From CAZTTG01 sp964615935 (GTDB lineage: Bacteria > Planctomycetota > UBA1135 > GCA-002686595): DNA of 64,000 nucleotides. Numbering within the stretch: the stretch's first letter is position 1; every line of letters begins with the position of its first letter. Shown piece by piece: positions 51,937 through 59,937 of the stretch. The position numbers were made by a program, and so were the translations under genes. The DNA lies in contig CAZTTG010000016.1 in NCBI GenBank assembly GCA_964615935.1, forward strand, positions 15,488 to 79,487. Direction: 5' to 3'. The notes under the pieces were generated by a model, which saw only the letters and a program-made list of their open reading frames with translations, ran no database searches and had not been told where the DNA came from.

Positions 51937-53064
51937 ATGAAGCCCCTGCAGTCCCTGCTGTCCAGGCGGAGGTCCGCCTCCGCCCGCCCCATGGCCACCG
52001 CCCGGGAGGGCCCCGAGGAGGAGGCCCTCCGGGGGCGCTGGAGCGAGCCGCACCCCGACGGCGGCACCCGCCGCGAGGCCGCCCTGCGCCAGCTCGAGGA
52101 GCTGCGCGAGGAGGGTGGGGGCGGCGAGCCGCTCGACCTGCGGGGCCTCTTCCTGGTGGACGCCGACCTCTCGGGGCTGAACCTGGCGGGCAGCGACCTC
52201 TCCAGCGCCGATCTCTCCCGCGCCAACCTCGAGGGGGCCATGCTCCTGCGCGCCCGGATGGAGGGGACCACCCTCTTCCAGGCCCGTCTGGAGCGGGCCG
52301 AGCTGGGCGGGGCGGAGCTCACGGGCGCCAACCTGCAGGGCGCGCGCGCCAGCGGGGCGGGCTTCGGGCGGGCGCGGCTCGAGGGAGCCTGCCTGGCGGA
52401 CGCCGACCTCTCCAACGCCACCCTGACCGAGGCCAGCCTGCGCGGCGCCGAGCTGCGGGTCTGCCGGCTGGAGGGCGCCCGCGCGCGCAGCGCCGACCTG
52501 CGGGAGACCGACCTCTCGCGGGCCGACCTGCGCGGGGCCGACCTGGAGGACTGCCAGCTGGAGGGCGCCGTGCTGGACGGGGCCCGGATGGGAGGGGTCA
52601 GCCTGCGGGGGATCACCGGCTACCCGAAGGCGAGCTGGATCGGGGTGGACATCCGCGAGACCGACTTCACCGGGGCCTACCTGTGCCGGCGGCACATCCT
52701 GGACCAGAACTACCTCCTGGAGTTCCGCCAGCAGGGCGCCTGGGCCCGATGGCTGTACGCCGCCTGGTGGCTCACCAGCGACTGCGGGCGCAGCCTCGTG
52801 CGCTGGGCCGTGCTGACGGTCGTGCTGGCGGTCGGTTTCGCCGGCCTCTACAACCTGGTGGGGATGGACTGGGGGGAGAACGAGACCCCGCTGTCGCCGC
52901 TCTACTTCAGCGTCGTGACGCTGACCACGCTGGGCTACGGGGACGTGCTGCCCGCCACCCTGGCGGCGCAGGTGGTGGCCATGGCGGAGGTGGTGACCGG
53001 TTACGTGATGCTCGGGGGCCTCCTGAGCATCTTCAGCTGCAAGATGTCGCGGCGAGCGGAGTGA
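51937..53064 (+). CDS. Pentapeptide-repeat / potassium-channel fusion protein
   Basis: The 375-residue protein has an N-terminal 70-residue acidic region, then about 25 pentapeptide-repeat units (about 70-235; ADLSGLNLAGSDLSSADLSRANLEGAMLLRARM...), which form a right-handed quadrilateral beta-helix. A linker is followed by TM1 (about 287-308), a pore helix with the selectivity filter TLTTLGYGDVLPAT (about 322-335), and TM2 (about 340-365). The GYGD filter is that of potassium channels. Such fusions exist in cyanobacteria and planctomycetes and are little characterised. It is a two-TM channel whose gating might depend on the beta-helix. The HDOD gene follows 5 bp later. Confidence 0.85.
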   Translation: MKPLQSLLSRRRSASARPMATAREGPEEEALRGRWSEPHPDGGTRREAALRQLEELREEGGGGEPLDLRGLFLVDADLSGLNLAGSDLSSADLSRANLEGAMLLRARMEGTTLFQARLERAELGGAELTGANLQGARASGAGFGRARLEGACLADADLSNATLTEASLRGAELRVCRLEGARARSADLRETDLSRADLRGADLEDCQLEGAVLDGARMGGVSLRGITGYPKASWIGVDIRETDFTGAYLCRRHILDQNYLLEFRQQGAWARWLYAAWWLTSDCGRSLVRWAVLTVVLAVGFAGLYNLVGMDWGENETPLSPLYFSVVTLTTLGYGDVLPATLAAQVVAMAEVVTGYVMLGGLLSIFSCKMSRRAE

Positions 53065-53069
53065 TCCAG

Positions 53070-53921
53070 ATGAAGCTGTTCGGCAGGAAGAGCAAGGACC
53101 CCCTGGCGGAGCTGCGGAAGGTGCTGGGGGATGCCGAGGTACCGAGCTTCCCCCGGGCCACCCTTCAGCTCATGCAGGAGCTGCGCGATCCGGAGACCTC
53201 CAACGAGGAGATCGCCGAGTCGCTGCAGCGCGACCCGGGGCTGGTGGTGCGGGTGCTGAGGACGGTCAACTCGGCCGCCTACGGGCCGGCGCGGCCCATC
53301 GACGACGTGTCCCACGCCGCCTCCTACCTGGGCCGCTCCCAGCTCGAGCAGATCGTGCTGGCCCTGGCGGTGAAGGACGTCCTGCCGGCCGAGCCCGCGC
53401 CGGGCTACGACGCCCAGCGCTACTGGCTGGCGGCCTCCTTCCGGGCGGTCCTCTCCCGCCGGATCGCCGAGCGGCTGCACCCCGCCAAGCAGGACCTGGC
53501 CTTCACGACGGGGATCCTGCAGGACATGGCCGTGCCGCTCCTGGCCACCGCGCGGCCGACCGACTACGGGCCGGTGCTGCAGCAGTGGCACGAGGACGCC
53601 GGCGAGCGCCTGGAGGAGCTGGAGCAGCAGGCCTTCGGCTGGAACCACGCCCAGGTGGGCGGCTGTCTGGGCCAGAGCTGGGAGCTCCCCGAGACGCTGG
53701 TCGAGGGGATCGACCGCCATCACGGGGACGAGACCACCGACGCCCAGCTCCTGCCGTCGATCCGCCTGGTCGCGGTCCTGCGCGAGACCGAGGCCCAGCA
53801 CGGCATCGACGCCCTGGTGGAGGAGGCGCGGAGCGGCTACGGCCTCGAGCCCGACTGGATGCGGGGGACCATCGAGGCCTGCGACGAGCAGGCCGGCGAG
53901 TTGGCCGCGCTGTTGCGGTAG
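53070..53921 (+). CDS. HDOD-domain protein
   Basis: ATG 53070 (MKLFGRKSKDPLAEL) has GGAG 8 nt upstream; a GTG at 53061 overlapping the channel stop is an alternative. The 283-residue protein is an HDOD domain (about 25-215): FPRATLQLMQELRDPETSNEEIAESLQRDPGLVVRVLRTVNSAAYG and AAFTTGILQDMAVPLLA-like (LAFTTGILQDMAVPLLA) and GWNHAQVGGCLGQSWELPETLVEGIDRHH. HDOD domains lack the HD catalytic ions of true HD phosphohydrolases and act in signal transduction, often tied to c-di-GMP or motility. Its coupling to a channel gene is unusual; a functional link is plausible but not shown. Confidence 0.85.
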   Translation: MKLFGRKSKDPLAELRKVLGDAEVPSFPRATLQLMQELRDPETSNEEIAESLQRDPGLVVRVLRTVNSAAYGPARPIDDVSHAASYLGRSQLEQIVLALAVKDVLPAEPAPGYDAQRYWLAASFRAVLSRRIAERLHPAKQDLAFTTGILQDMAVPLLATARPTDYGPVLQQWHEDAGERLEELEQQAFGWNHAQVGGCLGQSWELPETLVEGIDRHHGDETTDAQLLPSIRLVAVLRETEAQHGIDALVEEARSGYGLEPDWMRGTIEACDEQAGELAALLR

Positions 53922-53940
53922 GGAGGGGCGGGGGGGGCCC

Positions 53941-54138
53941 CGTCACAGTCTGACGGGAGGCCGACGGGGCTCCTGGCCCCACGGACGGTTCCTGGAACCG
54001 TGAGGCCGCGACCGACGCAACGGCAGACGTGAGCGGTCTACTCGGCGCGCGCCCGCGGAGCGGGCGCGGCCTCGTCACAGCCTCCCGGGACGCCTACGGG
54101 ATTCCTGCCCCCACGAGCGATTCCTGCTGCCGTGAGGC
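53941..54138. repeat. Imperfect direct repeat, two copies 132 bp apart
   Basis: The 66 nt at 53941-54006 and at 54073-54138 align without gaps with 52 identities (79%); similarity continues weakly beyond. Both begin CGTCACAG and end CCGTGAGGC. Copy 1 also contains the hairpin ACGGTTC-CTG-GAACCGT (53984-54000), which is not preserved in copy 2. In one frame both copies read as 20 codons ending in TGA, but only 3 of the 14 differences are synonymous, so it is probably noncoding. The region lies between convergent genes. Confidence 0.65.
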
Positions 54139-54181
54139 ATGGCCTGCGCAACTACGGCGTCGGACGGTTCGACCGATGATC

Positions 54182-54262
54182 ACGCCACATGCTCGGTGCG
54201 CTTCGCGCACCGAGCGTGGCGTCACGGCGCCACTCGGCGCCGGCGCGGCAAGTGTGCCGCGC
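54182..54262. terminator. Three consecutive strong hairpins between convergent genes
   Basis: Hairpin 1 (54182-54222) has an 11-bp stem on a TTC triloop, a 2-nt bulge and a further 7 bp. Hairpin 2 (54225-54242) has a 7-bp stem. Hairpin 3 (54243-54262) has an 8-bp stem with a tetraloop. They touch end to end. No T-tract follows on either strand. They may form a bidirectional terminator for the HDOD and tricorn genes, or a structured RNA or DNA element. The flanking 53922-54294 holds no gene that I can support. Confidence 0.55.
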
Positions 54263-54294
54263 GTCCATGTCCACAGCGCACCGAGTAGGAGCCC

Positions 54295-57200
54295 CTACCT
54301 CTCGGATGCCTTTTTCAGGGCGGGTTGGGGCCTTTCCCGCCAGGTCCTGACGTCCTCCATCAGCACCTCGATGGACTTGTCGAGCTGCGCGTCGCGCTCG
54401 TCAGCGGGGTGGGGCCACACGATGTGGTGGGGCACCGCGCCGTTCAGCTCCATGTCCTCCCCGTCCCCCAGGAGGAACCAGCCCCGGAAGGGCATGCGCA
54501 GGAAGCCCACGTCCATGATCCCCACACCACCGGTGCTGATCACACCCCCGGCGGTGGGAACTCCGATGAGCTGCCCCCGACCCAGGTGCTTGATGGCGTG
54601 CGAGAAGATCTCCGCGTTGCTGAAGCTGTTCTGGTTGCACAGGACCGCGATGGGCTTGCTCCAGGTGGCGTACACCCGGCGATCCTGGGGATAGCCCGGC
54701 CCGCCCCCGCGGGGGACCGTGATGGCGTGAGACGGCTGGGTCAGGACCGTCAGCAGGTGGTCGGCCGTCGAGCCGCCGCCGTTCTCGCGCACGTCGATCA
54801 GGATGCCGTCACGGCCGGCGCCCACCGAGTAGAGCTCCTCCTCGAACTGCAGGAAGCTGCTCCAGTTCATGCCCCGGATGTGCAGGTAGCCCAGGGCGCC
54901 GCCCGAGACCTCGTCCACCACGCGGCGGTTCTCCCGGGTCCACATCCGGTAGAGCAGCGAGCGGGCGGCGCGCTGCGAGATGGGGCGGAGACTGACGTCG
55001 CGGTCCTCGCCCTCGGCGCCCCGCACGCGCAGGTCGATCTCGCGGTCCAGGGTGCCGTTCAACAGGGGGGTGAGGTTCAGCGAGGGATCCACGCTCTGGC
55101 CGTCGATGGCCAGCACCACCTCCCCGGGCTCGATGCGCGCGCGGTGCTTGTCGGCCGGGCCCTCCAGCAGCACGTCGCGCACCTTCAGGCCGGGGCCCTG
55201 GTGGTCGGGATCGAAGCGCAGGCCCAGGTGGGCGGTCTCGACGCGCCAGGGGCCGTCCGAGGAAGAGGGGCCCCGACGGGAGAAGCCCCCTCCGCCGGCG
55301 TAGAAGCCCAGGTGCGAGCCGTTCAGCTCGCCCAGCATCATGCTCACCACGCTGGCCAGCATGCCCGAGTCCACCGCCGCCGCGGCCATGTCCACGTACT
55401 TGCGCCGGATGGCGTCCCAGTTCCGGTTGCCCAGCCGCTCGTCGTAGTAGCCGTCCCGCATGGCCCGCCAGGCCATGTCGAAGGCCACCCGGTTGCGATC
55501 CGCGCGGACGAGCTCCTGGCGGGCGCTGAACCCGTAGCGGGTCTCCTTGCCGGAGGCGGACAGGCTGGCGGGAGATCCGCCCGACAGCCACAGGATCTGA
55601 TTGCCCTCCTCGATCCAGACCGGATCGGATCCAATGCTGGACGAGAGCAGCTTGGGCTGCATCTCTTCGGGGGGCTCGACGGTGTACACGCCGCGCTTGC
55701 CGTCGATGGAGGCGGTGAAGGCCAGCTTCTTGGAGTCGTGGGACCAGAAGGGCTGGCGCTCGGCCGAGTCGGGGATGGAGATCCGCCGGATGCGCTCGTT
55801 GATGTCCTGGAAGTCGATCTCGACGGTGAGCTCCTCCTCACCCTTCTCGTCCTCCTTCTTCTTCTCGGGCTCCTTCTTCTCCTCTTCCTTCGCCTCGGTG
55901 GGTTCGTCTGCCTGGGGCTCGGCGGGCTCGTCGGCCTGGGGCTCCTCGGGCTCGTCCTGGGCTGGCTCCTCGGGCTTCTTGGGCTTCTCCTTGTCCTTCT
56001 TCTTGCGCGCCTTCTTCATCTTCTCGAGGGCCTCCTCCACCTTGCGATCCCGGGAGGTCTCCTGGTCGTCCTCCTCGGTCAGGAACACGTAGTAGAGGTC
56101 GGTCTCGTCGTCGGTCCGCCGCCCGGTGAAGGCGATGGCCTTGCCGTCCGGTGACCAGGCCGGGTTGCCGTCGGAGTCCGGGTGCTTGGAGATGTTGACC
56201 GGCTCGCCCGAGCCGTCCGAGGGCATGATCCACAGGTCGCGGTTGAAGTCGTCATCCTCCACCGCGTAGGCGATCCAGGCCCCGTCAGGGGCCCAGGTGT
56301 AGTCGGGGGAGTCCCAGCCGGACAGCAGCCGCTTGCCGCCCTTCCCGTCGGGATCCATGGTCCACAGCTCGCCGTTGCCCCGGACGAAGGCCACCTTGGA
56401 GCCCTCCGGGCTCCAGCGCAGCCCGGACTCGACCTCGGGGTCCTGGCTGAGGCGCTCGAGGGGGAACTCCTCGTTCTGCCACCAGAAGAGGTCCTCGTCG
56501 GCTCGCCGGGCGCGCCAGATGTCGGCCTGCCCCCCCTGGTCGCTCACGAACAGGATGGCGTCCCCCTCGGGGGAGAAGACCGGGCCGCGCTCCTCCTCGG
56601 GGGTGTCGGTGAGGCGCTGCGGCTCGCGCAGCACGGTGTCCATGACCCACAGATCGCCGCCGGCGGCGAAGACCACCTCCAGGCCGTCGGCGGAGAAGGC
56701 CGCGGCCTGGGCGCTGGAGAGGGTCCGCCGCAGGAGGGGGTCGGTGATCCGGTCCCCGGCGTTCCAGATCTCGATGCGCTGCGGGGAGTCGCCCGAGCCC
56801 ACCCGCAGGGCGTAGAGGTCGAAGAGGTGGCGGAAGACGAGGGTGCTGCCGTCGGCCGAGACCGTGGGCGAGACCACCGAGTCGTCCTTGAAGGCCGTGA
56901 TGCGGCGCTTCTCGCCGGACTCCAGGGCGTACTCCCAGAGGTTGAAGCTGCCGCTCTCGGCGCCGACGTAGTAGAAGCCGCTCCCGTCGGGCTTCCACAC
57001 CGGCGAGCGGCTGCCCCCGTCGTGATCCAGGAGCTTCTCGAACTCGCCCGACTCGAGGTCGATCATCCAGACCTGGCTGGCGCCGGCGCCGCGGTAGCCC
57101 TTGCGCCACCATGCGACGCCCTCGCGCGTGAACAGGAGCCGAGCCCCGTCGGGCGAGAGGGCACCCTCGCGACCGTAGGCGTCGAACAGCAGACGGTCGG

Positions 57201-57675
57201 CGCGGTCCCCCTGGAGCGAGACCTCGAAGAAGCGCTCCGCCCGGCGCCAGTGGTGGTCGCGGCTGCAGCTCGCCAGGAGGGACTCCCCTCCGGGGAACCA
57301 GCCCTCCAGGCGGTAGCCCGCGGTGTGGGCGGTGAGCTGCTCCGGCACGCCCCCGGCCGCGTCGATCAGGTGGATCTGGGCCGAGCCCGAGCGGTCGCTG
57401 ACGAGGGCGATGCGCCGGCCGTCGGGCGAGAACTTGGGCAGGGAGTCGGACCCCTCGTGCTGGGTCAGCTGACGGGCGGCGCCGCCCTCGATGGGGACCG
57501 ACCAGACGTCGCCGCGCCAGTCGAAGGCCAGGGTCGCGCCGTCGGGGGAGAGGGCCGGGTGGCCGGGGAAGCGGATGGCCTCCCCCCGGGCATCGGCCGA
57601 CTGGCCGGGGGCCTGCGCCGCGATGGTCAGGAGGGCCGCTGCCGCGAGGAGGGACTTGCTCATCGTTTGCGCCAT
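54295..57675 (-). CDS. Tricorn-like S41-family protease, exported
   Basis: ATG 57675 gives 1126 residues; ATG 57663 (MSKSLLAAAALL) is an alternative start. The signal peptide ends near AQAPGQ. Two beta-propeller regions with many PDG and SDG turns (about 35-520, then 640-720) are split by an insertion (about 560-640) of E/K/P-rich low-complexity sequence. The C-terminal half holds a C1-like domain, a PDZ domain (about 850-920, EPGEVVLAIDGQSVD) and the S41 catalytic domain with GILIDVRENGGGSTADHLL and NQNSFSNAEIFSHAIK (Ser nucleophile) and GVPTAGGVI. It degrades peptides in the periplasm. The gene has a TATAGT -10 candidate about 50 nt upstream. Confidence 0.88.
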   Translation of the reverse strand: MAQTMSKSLLAAAALLTIAAQAPGQSADARGEAIRFPGHPALSPDGATLAFDWRGDVWSVPIEGGAARQLTQHEGSDSLPKFSPDGRRIALVSDRSGSAQIHLIDAAGGVPEQLTAHTAGYRLEGWFPGGESLLASCSRDHHWRRAERFFEVSLQGDRADRLLFDAYGREGALSPDGARLLFTREGVAWWRKGYRGAGASQVWMIDLESGEFEKLLDHDGGSRSPVWKPDGSGFYYVGAESGSFNLWEYALESGEKRRITAFKDDSVVSPTVSADGSTLVFRHLFDLYALRVGSGDSPQRIEIWNAGDRITDPLLRRTLSSAQAAAFSADGLEVVFAAGGDLWVMDTVLREPQRLTDTPEEERGPVFSPEGDAILFVSDQGGQADIWRARRADEDLFWWQNEEFPLERLSQDPEVESGLRWSPEGSKVAFVRGNGELWTMDPDGKGGKRLLSGWDSPDYTWAPDGAWIAYAVEDDDFNRDLWIMPSDGSGEPVNISKHPDSDGNPAWSPDGKAIAFTGRRTDDETDLYYVFLTEEDDQETSRDRKVEEALEKMKKARKKKDKEKPKKPEEPAQDEPEEPQADEPAEPQADEPTEAKEEEKKEPEKKKEDEKGEEELTVEIDFQDINERIRRISIPDSAERQPFWSHDSKKLAFTASIDGKRGVYTVEPPEEMQPKLLSSSIGSDPVWIEEGNQILWLSGGSPASLSASGKETRYGFSARQELVRADRNRVAFDMAWRAMRDGYYDERLGNRNWDAIRRKYVDMAAAAVDSGMLASVVSMMLGELNGSHLGFYAGGGGFSRRGPSSSDGPWRVETAHLGLRFDPDHQGPGLKVRDVLLEGPADKHRARIEPGEVVLAIDGQSVDPSLNLTPLLNGTLDREIDLRVRGAEGEDRDVSLRPISQRAARSLLYRMWTRENRRVVDEVSGGALGYLHIRGMNWSSFLQFEEELYSVGAGRDGILIDVRENGGGSTADHLLTVLTQPSHAITVPRGGGPGYPQDRRVYATWSKPIAVLCNQNSFSNAEIFSHAIKHLGRGQLIGVPTAGGVISTGGVGIMDVGFLRMPFRGWFLLGDGEDMELNGAVPHHIVWPHPADERDAQLDKSIEVLMEDVRTWRERPQPALKKASER

Positions 57676-57727
57676 GGTGCGGGTCGTCGTCGTGGGGATC
57701 GGCGGGGGTCGTGGGAGAGGATGGACC

Positions 57728-57733
57728 ACTATA
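57728..57733 (-). promoter_or_regulatory. Candidate -10 TATAGT for the tricorn-like gene
   Basis: TATAGT on the minus strand lies 52 nt before ATG 57675. The -35 position (TATGGA, 17 nt away) is weak. Confidence 0.4.
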
Positions 57734-57869
57734 GGATCGGCCCGGGGGCCTCCATACGTGGGGGTGTGGCCGGCGCCATTCTGAACGCAAGCCGAACCGG
57801 GGACGCCCGGGGGGGATCGCGGGCCTGGATTCCCGGAAGGGGGGTTCGGGAGAGGGCCCGGCCAGGGCT

Positions 57870-57898
57870 TTGCCCCCGTCCGGCGGGCCACCTAGACT
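57870..57898 (+). promoter_or_regulatory. Candidate leaderless promoter of the pqiAB operon
   Basis: TTGCCC (57870-57875), a 17-nt spacer and TAGACT (57893-57898) are followed after 7 nt by GTG 57906. It is the most complete example of the leaderless pattern in this window. Confidence 0.5.
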
Positions 57899-57905
57899 CC
57901 CTGGC

Positions 57906-58517
57906 GTGAGCGCGCCCTCCACCTCCGCTCCCCGCGCCTGCCACTGCTGCGGCCTGGTCCAGCACCTGCCGGAGGTCCCCACCGGGGCTCGGGCGCGCTG
58001 CGCGCGCTGCCACACGACCCTGTGGCGGCCCGGCCGCAAGCTGGCGGGCAACCGCCGCTGCGCGGCCGCCGCGCTGGCGGCGCTGATCCTCTACCCGGTG
58101 GCGGTCAGCCTGCCGATCATGCGCCTGGAGCGCTTCGGCCACCTGACCGAGGCCAGCATCTGGAGCGGCACCTTCTCGCTGCTCGCCGAGGGTCAGATCC
58201 TGGTGGGGATCGTGGTGCTGGCGTGCTCGGTGGTGATCCCCCTGCTCAAGCTGGCGGGCCTGCTCCTGATCACCACCGGTCGGCTCAGCCACCGCAACCG
58301 GGCCTTCACCTACCGGCTGATCGAGTGGGCCGGCCGCTGGGGCATGCTGGACGTGCTGCTGATCGCGATCCTGGTGGCCTGGATCAAGGTGGGGGACCTG
58401 ATGGAGGTCCACCCCGGCCCGGCGGCCCTGGCCTTCACCGTCTGCGTGTGCCTGAGCCTGGTGGCCACCGCCTGCTTCGATCCCCACGCCCTGTGGGAGG
58501 AGGCCGAGGATGAATGA
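57906..58517 (+). CDS. pqiA: PqiA-family membrane protein (single-module form)
   Basis: The GTG start (VSAPSTSAPRACHCC) gives 203 residues. Two Cys pairs (CHCC about 12-15 and CARC about 34-37) form a zinc ribbon, followed by a four-TM PqiA module (about 55-75, 95-130, 150-170, 180-195) with YPVAVSLPIMRLERFG and SIWSGTFSLLAEGQ-type loops. E. coli PqiA has two such modules (417 residues); this has one. PqiA with PqiB forms a lipid-transport bridge across the periplasm. It overlaps pqiB by 8 bp. The gene has a leaderless-type promoter. Confidence 0.87.
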   Translation: MSAPSTSAPRACHCCGLVQHLPEVPTGARARCARCHTTLWRPGRKLAGNRRCAAAALAALILYPVAVSLPIMRLERFGHLTEASIWSGTFSLLAEGQILVGIVVLACSVVIPLLKLAGLLLITTGRLSHRNRAFTYRLIEWAGRWGMLDVLLIAILVAWIKVGDLMEVHPGPAALAFTVCVCLSLVATACFDPHALWEEAEDE

Positions 58518-59928
58518 GCGAGAGCCCTCCCCGCGCGAGATGCCGGTGGCCGAGGTCGAGCCCGCCCGCAGAATCAGCTGGGCCTGGAGCCTGCCGCTCC
58601 TGGCGCTGGTCTTCGCGGTCTTCCTGGGCTGGAAGTCGTGGGCCGAGCGCGGGGTGTCGCTGAGCGTGCGCTTCGAGCAGGGATGGGGCATCCAGCCCGG
58701 CGCCGCCGTGCGCTACCGCGGCATCTCGGTGGGGGAGGTGGCGCGGGTCACCCTGGACGACGAGCTCGAGGACGTGGTCGTGGGCGTGCGCCTGCAGCGC
58801 GACGCCGGCTACCTCGCCCGCGCCGGCAGCCGCTTCTGGATCGTGCGGCCGCAGGCCAGCCTGAGCGGCATCGGCGGCCTGGACACCATCGTGGGCAAGC
58901 GGTACCTGGAGGTCCTTCCGGGTCCCGAGGCGGGCCCCGCCCGGACGAGCTTCGTGGGGCTCGAGTCCGCCCCGCTGCTCGAGCGCATCGAGCCCGGCGG
59001 GCGGGAGATCGTGCTGCGGGCGCGCAAGCGCTTCGGGATCCTGCCCGGGGCTCCCATCTACTACCGCCAGATCCAGGTGGGCCTGGTGCTCCTGGTGGGG
59101 CTCTCCAGCGACGCGACCGCGGTGGAGATGCGGGCCTACATCCACCCCCCCTACGTACAGCTCGTGCGCGCCAACACCCGCTTCTGGGACGTCTCGGGGG
59201 TGAACATCGACCTGGCGCTCCAGGGCCTGCGGGTCGAGCTGGAGACCCTGCGGTCGCTGGTGGCCGGGGGCATCGCCATGGCCACCCCCTACGACGCCGG
59301 CGATCCGGTGGGCACCGGGCACGTGTTCCAGCTCCACGAGGACTTCCAGGACGAGTGGCTGAAGTGGCAGCCGGCCCTGCCCGTGGGCAGCTCGCTCCTC
59401 CCCGAGGGCCTGGCGCCGCCGCAGCCGCTGCGGGCCAGCCTGAGCTGGCGCTCGGGGCGCATCCTGGGGGGAGCGCGGGAGCACCAGGGCTGCGTCCTGC
59501 AGGTCGCCGACGGGCTCCTGGGTCCCGAGGATCTCCTGCGCTCGCCCGAGGGAGCCAAGGAGGGCAGCGTGCGCCTGGAGCTGGCCGGGGAGCGGCTGGG
59601 CCTGGAGTCGGAGCCGGTCTGGGCCGAGGGGGGGCTGGCGCTCTATCCGCTGCGCCTGCCCGAGATCCCGGTCTGGCCCGCGCTGCGCACGCGGCGGCCG
59701 GAGGAGCCCGAGGACTGCCTGGTCTGGGCCGATCCCTCGGGCGCTCCCATGGCGGTCTCGATCGCGAGGCTGGAGGCCGGGGAGGACTCCTGGCGGGTGG
59801 ACGAGGCCCTGTCCTTCGACGAGCGCTGGCACGGCGCCTGCGTGCTGGCGCGGGCCGACGGAGCCCTGATCGGGATCCTGCTCCTGGACGGGGCCGAGGC
59901 GCGCGTGGCCCCGATGCCCGGAGGGTGA
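58510..59928 (+). CDS. pqiB: PqiB-like MCE-domain protein
   Basis: The 472-residue protein has an N-terminal TM (about 24-42), and at least two MCE (MlaD-like) domains: about 50-140 (VRFEQGWGIQPGAAVRYRGISVGEVARVTL... GGLDTIVGKRYLEVLPG) and about 155-300 (LRARKRFGILPGAPIYYRQIQVG). PqiB in E. coli has three MCE domains (546 residues). The C-terminal third (about 315-472) does not look like MCE; it has a GCVLQVADGLLGPEDLL block and a DGALIGILLLDGAEA block, faintly like the halves of a trypsin-like fold but without a catalytic triad that I can identify. It overlaps pqiA by 8 bp and ends 9 bp before a convergent gene. Confidence 0.85.
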   Translation: MNEREPSPREMPVAEVEPARRISWAWSLPLLALVFAVFLGWKSWAERGVSLSVRFEQGWGIQPGAAVRYRGISVGEVARVTLDDELEDVVVGVRLQRDAGYLARAGSRFWIVRPQASLSGIGGLDTIVGKRYLEVLPGPEAGPARTSFVGLESAPLLERIEPGGREIVLRARKRFGILPGAPIYYRQIQVGLVLLVGLSSDATAVEMRAYIHPPYVQLVRANTRFWDVSGVNIDLALQGLRVELETLRSLVAGGIAMATPYDAGDPVGTGHVFQLHEDFQDEWLKWQPALPVGSSLLPEGLAPPQPLRASLSWRSGRILGGAREHQGCVLQVADGLLGPEDLLRSPEGAKEGSVRLELAGERLGLESEPVWAEGGLALYPLRLPEIPVWPALRTRRPEEPEDCLVWADPSGAPMAVSIARLEAGEDSWRVDEALSFDERWHGACVLARADGALIGILLLDGAEARVAPMPGG

Positions 59929-59937
59929 GTCTCCGGC

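Noticed and set aside
53941..54138. Two short coding repeats (20 codons each ending in TGA)
   Set aside because: Differences between copies are mostly non-synonymous, no start or ribosome site is present, and the region is between convergent genes.
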